The notes under the pieces: generated by a model
What the model was told of the DNA's origin: nothing
Seen by the model: the letters and a program-made list of their open reading frames with translations, nothing else
The model's database searches: none
Assembly (NCBI GenBank): GCA_030840615.1
Contig: JAVEEE010000450.1
Coordinates: 1 to 11,500 of the forward strand
DNA from: Frankiaceae bacterium
GTDB taxonomy: Bacteria; Actinomycetota; Actinomycetes; JAFAQI01
Direction of reading: 5' to 3'
Length of the DNA stretch: 11,500 nucleotides
Part shown: positions 1 to 6,177 of the stretch, one piece after another
Layout: each line of letters begins with the position of its first letter
How positions within the stretch are numbered: the stretch's first letter is position 1
Translations under genes and position numbers: made by a program

Positions 1-384
1 GTCATCTCTGTCGCGGCCACGTTGGCGAACATGCATCCGCAGACGTTGCGGCAGTACGACCGGCTGGGACTGGTGTCGCCGGGTCGCGCTGCGGGCCGCG
101 GGCGTCGCTACTCCGCGCGCGACATCGTGCTACTGCGTGAGGTGCAACGCCTCTCGCAGGACGAGGGCATCAACCTGGCCGGCATCAAACGCATTCTCGA
201 GCTCGAGGACCACGTCACCGCGCTACGGGCGCGGATCGCCGAGCTGCAGTCGGAGCTGGAGGCGGCAGTGGTCGAGATGGGCAGACGGGAGCAACAGGTG
301 CACGCGTCCTACCGTCGCGATCTCGTGCAGGTCAGGCGGAGCGACGTGCTTCGGTGGCAGCCGCCCCGGCCTGACGCTGGATGA
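1..384 (+). CDS. hspR: HspR, MerR-family heat-shock repressor (5' end outside window)
   Basis: The reading frame is open from base 1 and gives 127 residues before a TGA. The start codon lies upstream of the window, probably only about ten residues away. The visible N-terminus (VISVAATLANMHPQTLRQYD, then a glycine/arginine-rich wing and RRYSARDIVLLREVQRLS) is the winged helix-turn-helix of MerR-type HspR. It is followed by a helical stretch rich in Glu, Leu and Arg (visible residues about 60-105) that suits a dimerisation coiled coil. In actinobacteria HspR represses dnaK operons and clpB by binding HAIR operators, with DnaK as co-repressor; that is family knowledge. The TTG at 22 and ATG at 31 fall inside the DNA-binding helices, so neither is a credible start. 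The gene ends in an ATGA overlap with an upstream clpB start option, so both are probably on one mRNA. I see no HAIR-like inverted repeat in the window; the operator should be upstream. Confidence 0.93.
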   Translation, partial: VISVAATLANMHPQTLRQYDRLGLVSPGRAAGRGRRYSARDIVLLREVQRLSQDEGINLAGIKRILELEDHVTALRARIAELQSELEAAVVEMGRREQQVHASYRRDLVQVRRSDVLRWQPPRPDAG

Positions 385-404
385 GAGACAACGAGACAGG
401 ACGT

Positions 405-3074
405 ATGGCTGAATACAAGCTGACGACGAAGAGCCAAGAGGCGATCATCGACGCGCGTCATCGCGCGTCGGTCGCCGGGCATCCCTACGTCGAGCCGATC
501 CACCTGTTGCTTGCGTTGCTGGCGCAGGTCGATGGCACCGCCCGGCCACTGCTGGCGGCCGTCGGCGCGTCACCTGACGCCCTGCAACGGGAGGCGCAGG
601 CCGCGCTGGACCGGTTGCCACGCGCGAGTGGTCCCACCGTGGCCCAGCCGGGAGAGAGTCGCCCGGTCGTGGCTGCCATCAACGCAGCTGCGGCGGCAGC
701 CGCCGACCGCGGCGACGAATACATCTCGACCGAGCACCTTGTCGTCGGCCTCGCCCGCGATGGTGGCACCGGAATGAGCGGGGTGACCGAGCTGCTCAAC
801 AACGCCGGCGCAACGCCCGAGGCGTTGACGGCCGCCTTCGACAAGGTGCGGGGCAGCAGTCGCCCGGTGACGACGCCGGAACCTGAGTCGACCTACCAGT
901 CGCTCGAGAAGTACGGCGTCGACCTGACTGCAGCGGCGCGGGAGGGCGCGCTCGATCCGGTCATCGGCCGCGACGCCGAGATCCGTCGCGTGGTCCAAGT
1001 GCTGTCCCGGCGCACGAAGAACAACCCGGTCCTCATCGGAGAGCCCGGTGTCGGCAAGACGGCCGTCGTCGAAGGCCTTGCGCAGCGCATCGTCGCCGGC
1101 GATGTGCCGGAGTCGTTGCGCGGCAAGCGCTTGGTGGCACTTGACCTCGGGGCAATGGTCGCCGGCGCGAAGTATCGCGGCGAGTTCGAGGAGCGCCTCA
1201 AGGCGGTGCTCGACGAGATCCGCGAGAGCGACGGACAGGTCGTCACGTTCATCGACGAGATGCACACGATCGTCGGCGCGGGCGCGACCGGCGAAGGTGC
1301 GATGGACGCCGGCAACATGCTCAAACCGATGCTCGCCCGCGGTGAGCTGCGCATGATCGGCGCCACGACGCTCGACGAGTTTCGCCAGCACATCGAGAAG
1401 GACCCGGCGCTCGAGCGCCGCTTCCAGCCGGTGTTCGTCGGCGAGCCGTCGGTGGAGGACACGATCGCCATCCTGCGCGGGTTGAAGGGTCGCTACGAGG
1501 CGCATCACAAGGTCGAGATCTCCGACGCGGCGCTGGTCGCCGCCGCGACGCTTTCCAACCGCTACATCACGTCGCGTTTTCTGCCCGACAAGGCGATCGA
1601 TTTGATCGACGAGGCGGCGTCCCGACTGCGGATGGAGATCGACTCGCGACCGGTCGAGATCGACGAGCTGCAGCGCGCGGTCGACCGGCTGAAGATGGAG
1701 GAGCTGGCCCTCGCGCAGGAAAGCGATGCTGCATCCAAGGACCGGCTGGAGAGGCTGCGCGCAGAGCTCGCCGACAAGTCCGAGCAGCTGGCAGCGCTGA
1801 ACGCCCGATGGGAACGTGAGAAGGGCGGCCTCAACCGGGTCGGCGAGCTGAAGCAGCGGCTCGACGACCTCCACACGCAAATGGAACGCGCGCAACGCGA
1901 CGGCGACCTCGAGACCGCCTCCCGGTTGCAATACGCCGACATCCCGGCCGCGGAGCGTGAGCTCGCCGAAGCGGCGGCACAAAGCGAAGGCGAGCAAGGC
2001 AGCGCACCGGCGATGGTGAAGGAAGAGGTCGGACCGGACGACATCGCCGAGGTCGTGGCCGCCTGGACCGGCATCCCCGCGGGTCGCCTGCTCGAAGGGG
2101 AGACCGCAAAACTGCTCCGCATGGAGGACGAGCTCTCCCGGCGCGTCGTGGGGCAGCCGGAGGCCGTTCGCGCGGTGTCCGACGCCGTTCGTCGCGCCCG
2201 CGCCGGCATCAGCGACCCGGACCGACCAACCGGCTCGTTTCTCTTCCTCGGACCGACAGGTGTCGGCAAGACCGAGCTGGCCAAGACGCTGGCGTCCTAC
2301 CTGTTCGACGACGAGCGCGCCATGGTGCGCGTCGACATGAGCGAGTATGGCGAGAAGCACAGCGTCGCGCGGCTCGTCGGCGCCCCACCGGGTTACGTCG
2401 GCTACGACGAGGGCGGGCAGCTGACCGAGGCGGTGCGCCGCCGGCCCTACACCGTGATCCTGCTCGACGAGGTCGAGAAGGCGCACCCCGACGTGTTCGA
2501 CGTGCTGTTGCAGGTGCTCGACGACGGCCGGCTGACCGACGGGCAGGGCCGCACCGTCGACTTCCGCAACACGATCCTCATCCTGACGTCCAACATCGGC
2601 TCAGCCATCTTCAGCGAGGACAGCATCAACGGCCCGACGCTGCCGCCGGAGCAGAAGCAGGAGGCAGCACTGCGAGCAGTTCGTGAGAACTTCAAGCCGG
2701 AGTTCATCAACCGTCTCGACGACATCGTCGTCTTCCACTCGCTCGGCACCGAGCAGCTCACGGCGATCGTCGACATCCAGATCAGCCGGCTCCAGCAGCG
2801 GCTGAAGGATCGACGGCTCACGCTGCACGTGACGGACGCGGCGCGGGAGTGGCTCGCACGGAACGGTTTCGATCCGGTCTACGGTGCGCGGCCGCTGCGC
2901 CGGCTCGTGCAGTCGGCGATCGGCGACTCCCTGGCGCGGGCACTGCTCGCGGGCGAGATCCGCGACGGGGACACCGTCACGGTCGACGTGACCGAGGATC
3001 GGTCGGGACTGAGCCTGTCGGCCGAGAGCCCCACAGCCGTCAGCCCCACCGCCGTCAGCCCCACAGCCGTTTAG
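405..3074 (+). CDS. clpB: ClpB, Hsp100 AAA+ disaggregase
   Basis: This is a full-length ClpB of 889 residues from the chosen ATG. With DnaK/DnaJ/GrpE it threads aggregated protein through a hexameric pore in the cytoplasm. Two Clp_N repeats cover about residues 1-145. NBD1 has Walker A GEPGVGKT (212-219), pore-loop Tyr257 and Walker B acidic residues D284/E285. A Glu/Leu/Arg-rich coiled-coil middle domain follows (about 400-525). NBD2 has Walker A GPTGVGKT (616-623), GYVG with Tyr664 and D688/E689. The middle domain separates ClpB from ClpA and ClpC. I chose ATG 405 because it gives the family N-terminus MAEYKLTTKSQEA and follows an AGGA-like site. An ATG at 381, overlapping the hspR stop as ATGA, would add eight residues and has no Shine-Dalgarno site. 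The oddity is the C-terminus, which runs past the normal end of the fold and closes with three copies of SPTAV (875-889). Regulation by HspR is inferred from the neighbouring gene. Confidence 0.97.
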   Translation: MAEYKLTTKSQEAIIDARHRASVAGHPYVEPIHLLLALLAQVDGTARPLLAAVGASPDALQREAQAALDRLPRASGPTVAQPGESRPVVAAINAAAAAAADRGDEYISTEHLVVGLARDGGTGMSGVTELLNNAGATPEALTAAFDKVRGSSRPVTTPEPESTYQSLEKYGVDLTAAAREGALDPVIGRDAEIRRVVQVLSRRTKNNPVLIGEPGVGKTAVVEGLAQRIVAGDVPESLRGKRLVALDLGAMVAGAKYRGEFEERLKAVLDEIRESDGQVVTFIDEMHTIVGAGATGEGAMDAGNMLKPMLARGELRMIGATTLDEFRQHIEKDPALERRFQPVFVGEPSVEDTIAILRGLKGRYEAHHKVEISDAALVAAATLSNRYITSRFLPDKAIDLIDEAASRLRMEIDSRPVEIDELQRAVDRLKMEELALAQESDAASKDRLERLRAELADKSEQLAALNARWEREKGGLNRVGELKQRLDDLHTQMERAQRDGDLETASRLQYADIPAAERELAEAAAQSEGEQGSAPAMVKEEVGPDDIAEVVAAWTGIPAGRLLEGETAKLLRMEDELSRRVVGQPEAVRAVSDAVRRARAGISDPDRPTGSFLFLGPTGVGKTELAKTLASYLFDDERAMVRVDMSEYGEKHSVARLVGAPPGYVGYDEGGQLTEAVRRRPYTVILLDEVEKAHPDVFDVLLQVLDDGRLTDGQGRTVDFRNTILILTSNIGSAIFSEDSINGPTLPPEQKQEAALRAVRENFKPEFINRLDDIVVFHSLGTEQLTAIVDIQISRLQQRLKDRRLTLHVTDAAREWLARNGFDPVYGARPLRRLVQSAIGDSLARALLAGEIRDGDTVTVDVTEDRSGLSLSAESPTAVSPTAVSPTAV
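3027..3071 (+). repeat. 3 x 15-bp in-frame tandem repeat at the clpB 3' end
   Basis: Three adjacent 15-base units at 3027-3041, 3042-3056 and 3057-3071 differ at only a few bases. Each encodes SPTAV, and the TAG stop follows directly. The near-identity at DNA level points to recent slippage-type duplication rather than slow protein evolution. Confidence 0.93.
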
Positions 3075-3093
3075 CTGAGCCCCGCGCAGGCGC

Positions 3094-3099
3094 TACTGT
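3094..3099 (+). promoter_or_regulatory. -10-like hexamer of a leaderless pyrE promoter
   Basis: TACTGT fits the actinobacterial -10 pattern TANNNT and ends exactly six bases before the GTG at 3106. Transcription would therefore start at or next to the start codon. No good -35 element is seen at 16-19 bases upstream. Confidence 0.55.
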
Positions 3100-3105
3100 C
3101 GCCGC

Positions 3106-3657
3106 GTGAGCGCCGCCCCAGATATGAGCGACAGTGACGAACTGCTGCAGCGGATCAAGGACGACGCCATAGTGCACGGCAAGGTCACGCTGAGCTCGGG
3201 TAAGGAGGCCGACTACTACGTCGACCTGCGCAGGGTGACCCTCGCCAGCAACGCGGCGCCCCTTGTCGGCCGGGTCATGCTGGAGCTGACGGCCGGGTGG
3301 GACTTCGACGCTGTCGGCGGCCTCACTCTCGGGGCCGATCCGGTGGCGACGGCGATGCTTCATGCCGCTGCTGCGGAGGGTCGCAGGCTCGACGCGTTCG
3401 TCGTCCGTAAGGAGGGCAAGGCACACGGCCTGCAGCGACGCATCGAGGGACCGGACGTGACCGGTCGGCGGGTGCTTGCCGTTGAGGACACCTCCACCAC
3501 CGGTGGCTCCGTTCTCACGGCCGTCGAGGCGCTGCGCGAGGCAGGGGCAACTGTCGTCGGTGTCGCGGTCATCGTCGAGCGCGGCGCGGCCGGCGCAGTC
3601 GCCGCCGCCGGTCTCGACTACCGCGCCGCGTTCGGTCTCGACGACCTCGACCTCTGA
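3106..3657 (+). CDS. pyrE: Orotate phosphoribosyltransferase
   Basis: This cytoplasmic enzyme of 183 residues joins orotate and PRPP to give OMP in pyrimidine synthesis. The type I PRTase signature is visible as VLAVEDTSTTGGS (about 123-135), which binds PRPP. The lysine-bearing loop RKEGKAHG (101-108) and the N-terminal SSGKEADYYVDLRR segment (30-42) that contacts substrate are also present. The length is normal for the actinobacterial short form. The GTG at 3106 is preferred because TACTGT lies six bases before it, as in a leaderless mRNA. The ATG at 3124 is the alternative and would remove six poorly conserved residues; neither has a Shine-Dalgarno site. The gene lies 31 bases after clpB with no terminator between them, so read-through from the heat-shock operon is possible. 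It is followed after seven bases by a DUF3137-like gene. Confidence 0.95.
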   Translation: MSAAPDMSDSDELLQRIKDDAIVHGKVTLSSGKEADYYVDLRRVTLASNAAPLVGRVMLELTAGWDFDAVGGLTLGADPVATAMLHAAAAEGRRLDAFVVRKEGKAHGLQRRIEGPDVTGRRVLAVEDTSTTGGSVLTAVEALREAGATVVGVAVIVERGAAGAVAAAGLDYRAAFGLDDLDL

Positions 3658-3664
3658 GTTCCTT

Positions 3665-4339
3665 GTGCGCGCCTTCCCGTTCTTCTTCCTCGTGCTCATC
3701 CCGGTCGGCATCTACTTCGCCTACCGGAGCTGGAAGAACGAACAGAAGCGGCGCGAGCTGCTCATGCAGTGGTGCGCCAGCGGCGGCTACGAGTTCACCG
3801 CGCGCGACGACCAGTGGTGCAGCCGTTGGCCCGGGACGCCCTTTGGACAGGGCGACAACCGCGAGGCGCGCAACATCATCACGGGCAAGACCGCCGAGCA
3901 GTCCTTCGCCGCGTTCGACTACAGCTATGAGACGCACAGCTCTGACAGCAAGGGCAACCGCACGACGACAACTCATCGTTACGCCGTAACGGCAGTGCAC
4001 CTGCCGGTCGGTCTACCGACGCTGCAGGTCACGCCGGAGAGCATCTTCAGCCGCATCGGCAATGTCCTCGGGCTCGACGACGTCGAGCTCGAAAGCGAGG
4101 ACTTCAACCGGCGGTTCCGGGTGCATGCCGACGACCGAAAGTTCGCCAGCGATGTGTTGTCGCCGCGGACCATGCAGGCGCTGCTGAGCCGGCCGGAGAT
4201 GAGCTGGCGGATAACCGGCGCCGACATCCTCAGCTGGCAAGACGGAAAACTTGCACCGGCCATCGTTCTCGCCCAGACATCCGGCCTGCAGACTGTGGTC
4301 GCGGGCATCCCGTCGTTCGTCTGGAAGGACCACTCGTGA
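3665..4339 (+). CDS. Membrane-anchored DUF3137-like protein
   Basis: This is a protein of 224 residues with one N-terminal membrane segment (about 4-20, FPFFFLVLIPVGIYFAYRS). A charged KNEQKRRE stretch and a soluble domain follow. The segment EDFNRRFRVHADDRKFASDVLSPRTM (145-170) and the next WRITGADILSW resemble the core of DUF3137 proteins, in which a substrate-like loop is followed by 'L(S/T)P..M'. I recognise the pattern but cannot confirm it by search. No catalytic motif is seen. The frame stays open well upstream into pyrE, but GTG 3665, just after the pyrE stop, is the only sensible start because it puts the membrane helix at the N-terminus. The Shine-Dalgarno site is weak. The gene is coupled to lemA by a GTGA overlap, and DUF3137 genes are often found beside lemA. 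A shared envelope role is inferred and no biochemical function is known. Confidence 0.82.
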   Translation: MRAFPFFFLVLIPVGIYFAYRSWKNEQKRRELLMQWCASGGYEFTARDDQWCSRWPGTPFGQGDNREARNIITGKTAEQSFAAFDYSYETHSSDSKGNRTTTTHRYAVTAVHLPVGLPTLQVTPESIFSRIGNVLGLDDVELESEDFNRRFRVHADDRKFASDVLSPRTMQALLSRPEMSWRITGADILSWQDGKLAPAIVLAQTSGLQTVVAGIPSFVWKDHS

Positions 4340-4962
4340 CCGCCCTCTGGATCGTCCTGGCCGTTGTCGTCGTCCTCGCGCTCGCGCTCGTCGTCTCGTA
4401 CAACCGGTTCGTGCGCCAACGCAACCTCGTGCAGGAGTCCTGGCGGCAGGTCGACGTCGAGCTCAAGCGCCGGCATGACCTGATCCCCAACCTGATAGAG
4501 ACCGTCAAGGGCTATGCCGCGCAGGAGCGCTCCGTTCTCACTGCGGTGACGCAGGCCCGGACGGCCGCGGTTCAGTCCCTGCAGGCGAGCAGCTCAGGGG
4601 TCGCCGAGCAGGCGCAAGCCGAGACGACATTGGGCCGCGCGCTCGGGGGCTTGTTCGCCGTGGCCGAGAACTACCCCGACCTGAAGAGCTCACAGAACTT
4701 CTTGGCCCTGCAACAGCAGCTCGCCGAGACCGAGGACCGAATCGCGGCCGGCCGGCGCTTCTACAACGGCAACGTGCGCGCTCTCAACACGCGGGTCGAG
4801 GCGTTCCCGTCGTCGATCGTCGCATCGTCCTTCCACTTCACCCGTGCGGAGTATTTCGAGCTCGACGATGCCGCCCAGCGCGAGCCGGTTGCTGTCGACT
4901 TCTCGTCGATCGGCCAGCCGCCTCAGACTCAGCCGCCACAGACCGGACAGTCGCCCTCGTAG
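4336..4962 (+). CDS. lemA: LemA family protein
   Basis: This LemA-family protein has 208 residues. It has one N-terminal membrane helix (about 4-21) and a long helical extracytoplasmic part. Two LemA hallmarks are clear: NLVQESWRQVDVELKRRHDLIPNL (30-53) and ENYPDLKSSQNFLALQQQLAETEDRIAAGRRFYN (111-144). The function is not settled; LemA proteins are single-span envelope proteins, often encoded beside other envelope genes. The GTG start overlaps the TGA of the upstream gene (GTGA), so translation is probably coupled. The C-terminus leaves the fold after about residue 190 and becomes a Pro/Gln tail with two copies of QPPQT made by a 15-bp DNA duplication. The last 34 bases overlap the 3' end of the convergent zinc-ribbon gene on the minus strand. 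Confidence 0.93.
   Translation: MTALWIVLAVVVVLALALVVSYNRFVRQRNLVQESWRQVDVELKRRHDLIPNLIETVKGYAAQERSVLTAVTQARTAAVQSLQASSSGVAEQAQAETTLGRALGGLFAVAENYPDLKSSQNFLALQQQLAETEDRIAAGRRFYNGNVRALNTRVEAFPSSIVASSFHFTRAEYFELDDAAQREPVAVDFSSIGQPPQTQPPQTGQSPS
4915..4944 (+). repeat. 2 x 15-bp in-frame tandem repeat at the lemA 3' end
   Basis: Units at 4915-4929 and 4930-4944 agree at 13 of 15 bases, and each encodes QPPQT. The junction between the units supplies the TGA stop of the minus-strand gene (complement of TCA at 4929-4931), so the duplication lies inside the convergent overlap. Confidence 0.85.
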
Positions 4963-5333
4963 TCGACAGGCAGCAACGCGCCGCACCGGCTCGAGACGCA
5001 GCGCAGCACGTCGGCGGACGCGTCGACGACGACGTCCTCGGCCCGCCGTTGCGCCGGGACGCTCAGCTCGGCCCGCCGTGGCCGGCGGCGCGCGGCCAGC
5101 CAGCGTTCGGCGGTGCGCCGCGCGAATGGCACGATGACGCACTCGCCGCCGGTCTCGACGATACGCAGCAGGCGAGACCGCCGCCCACCGCGCACGACCA
5201 GGCACGGCGCGTGGGCCTGTCCGTCCCACCAGTCGGCCCTGAAGCCGATCACCTGCAGGCCGGCGAGGTGCGCGCCGGCGTCAGTCAGCCGCTCTCGGGT
5301 CAGGGCGTCGCGGGTCGCTGAGCGGATCGGCAT
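4929..5333 (-). CDS. Small hypothetical protein with C-terminal zinc ribbon
   Basis: This predicted protein has 134 residues from ATG 5333, or 138 from ATG 5345. The N-terminal part has a conserved-looking core (LQVIGFRADWWDGQAHAPCLVVRGG, then a short basic strand and VIVPFARRTAERWLAARR). The C-terminus is Cys-rich: C112-x4-C117-x11-C129-PV-C132-GG, which fits a treble-clef or rubredoxin-like zinc ribbon. Without this gene about 440 bases between lemA and the SDR gene would be empty. I do not recognise a family. I favour 5333 because a CATGAT hexamer lies seven bases upstream of it, whereas neither start has a Shine-Dalgarno site. The 3' end overlaps lemA tail to tail by 34 bases. A chance frame in GC-rich DNA is the main alternative, but the paired Cys motifs at the very end argue against it. 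Confidence 0.65.
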   Translation of the reverse strand: MPIRSATRDALTRERLTDAGAHLAGLQVIGFRADWWDGQAHAPCLVVRGGRRSRLLRIVETGGECVIVPFARRTAERWLAARRRPRRAELSVPAQRRAEDVVVDASADVLRCVSSRCGALLPVDYEGDCPVCGG

Positions 5334-5349
5334 GAAACCGATCATGCGC

Positions 5350-5365
5350 GACGGGGCCCCCCGTC
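5350..5365. promoter_or_regulatory. Perfect dyad in the divergent spacer (possible operator)
   Basis: The arms GACGGGG and CCCCGTC are separated by two bases. The dyad lies between the divergent zinc-ribbon and SDR starts, just upstream of the CATGAT hexamer facing the zinc-ribbon gene. The two-base gap makes it better suited to a dimeric DNA-binding protein than to an RNA hairpin. A chance palindrome in GC-rich DNA cannot be excluded. Confidence 0.3.
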
Positions 5366-5388
5366 CGGCGATGCCACGCCCAACATCG

Positions 5389-5394
5389 CATGAT
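5389..5394 (+). promoter_or_regulatory. -10-like hexamer of a leaderless SDR promoter
   Basis: CATGAT matches TANNNT at A2 and T6 and ends six bases before ATG 5401, the same spacing as at pyrE. The SDR start has no Shine-Dalgarno site and no clear -35 element. Confidence 0.42.
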
Positions 5395-5400
5395 CAGCGC

Positions 5401-6177
5401 ATGGCCAAGACCTCGTTCCGCAGCGCACTCGTCACCGGCGCCTCGAGCGGAATCGGCGAGCAGATCGCGCGGACCCTTGCCGCGCGAGGTTGCGCACTCA
5501 CGCTCGTCGCCCGCCGGACGGAGCGGCTCGCGGCGCTCGCTCAGGAGCTCGGTGCAGCGGTCGCGGTCGACTGGCTGGCCGCCGACCTGAGCAGCGACGA
5601 CGGCATCGGGATCGTCGAGCGCAGGTTGGGGGAGCATCCGGTCGAACTGCTCGTCAACAACGCCGGAGTGGGAAGCGGCGGTCGGTTTCACGAGCTTCCC
5701 GCGGAAGGGGAGGCGGCCCAGGTCATGCTCAACGTCCTCGCGGTCGTGCGGTTGACCCGCGCGGCGGCTCCCGCGATGGTCGCGGCCGGCCGGGGCGGCA
5801 TCCTCAACGTGAGCAGCATCGCCGGAAACCAGCCGCTCTACGGCTACGCGACCTACGGCGCCACCAAGGCGTTCGTCACGTCGTTCACCGAGTCGATCGC
5901 GTTCGAGCTGCGGGGGACCGGAGTGCACGTCAGCGTGCTGAAGCCCGGCTACACCGATACGGAGATGAACGCCGGCACTGTTCCCGACCGGTCCTCGGTC
6001 CAGGGCAGGCTGCTCTGGCTCGGCGCCGAACAGGTCGCCGTAGCCGCGGTCGACGCGGTCGAGCGGGGTCGAGTGCACTGCGTGCCTGGCATGACATGGA
6101 AGCTCGCCGACGCGGTCACCCAGTCGCTGCCGCGGGCGGCCGTACGCGTCCTGTCCTCCCGAGTCCGGGCGAGCTAA
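5401..6177 (+). CDS. Short-chain dehydrogenase/reductase (classical SDR)
   Basis: This is a 258-residue NAD(P)-dependent oxidoreductase with a Rossmann fold. The cofactor motif TGASSGIG is at 12-19, and ARR after the second strand (37-39) suggests NADP(H). NNAG is at 86-89. The catalytic tetrad is complete: N111, S139, Y152 and K156 (YGATK), followed by KPGYTDTEM (181-189). The substrate is unknown; the sequence resembles the broad group annotated as acyl or ketone-type SDRs. The frame stays open to 5113, with ATGs at 5344 and 5371. ATG 5401 is preferred because it begins just before the first strand and has the -10-like CATGAT at leaderless spacing. The gene is divergent from the zinc-ribbon gene and converges on dedA, their stop codons sharing bases 6174-6177 (CTAA). 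No operon partner on the same strand is evident. Confidence 0.93.
   Translation: MAKTSFRSALVTGASSGIGEQIARTLAARGCALTLVARRTERLAALAQELGAAVAVDWLAADLSSDDGIGIVERRLGEHPVELLVNNAGVGSGGRFHELPAEGEAAQVMLNVLAVVRLTRAAAPAMVAAGRGGILNVSSIAGNQPLYGYATYGATKAFVTSFTESIAFELRGTGVHVSVLKPGYTDTEMNAGTVPDRSSVQGRLLWLGAEQVAVAAVDAVERGRVHCVPGMTWKLADAVTQSLPRAAVRVLSSRVRAS

Noticed and set aside
1..404. HAIR operator for HspR upstream of clpB
   Set aside because: I saw no CTTGAGT/ACTCAAG-type inverted repeat in hspR or the short gap; the operator is expected upstream of the window.
570..2486. Long open frame on the minus strand opposite clpB (638 residues)
   Set aside because: It is a shadow of clpB in GC-rich DNA. The composition is rich in Arg, Leu, Asp and Val without motifs, and the plus-strand protein is unambiguous.
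3476..3664. Upstream extension of the DUF3137-like frame into pyrE
   Set aside because: It overlaps the conserved PRPP motif region of pyrE and would bury the N-terminal membrane helix. GTG 3665 is better.
5113..5400. Upstream extension of the SDR frame
   Set aside because: The added residues are Arg/Pro-rich and unlike any SDR N-terminus. ATG 5401 directly precedes the Rossmann fold.
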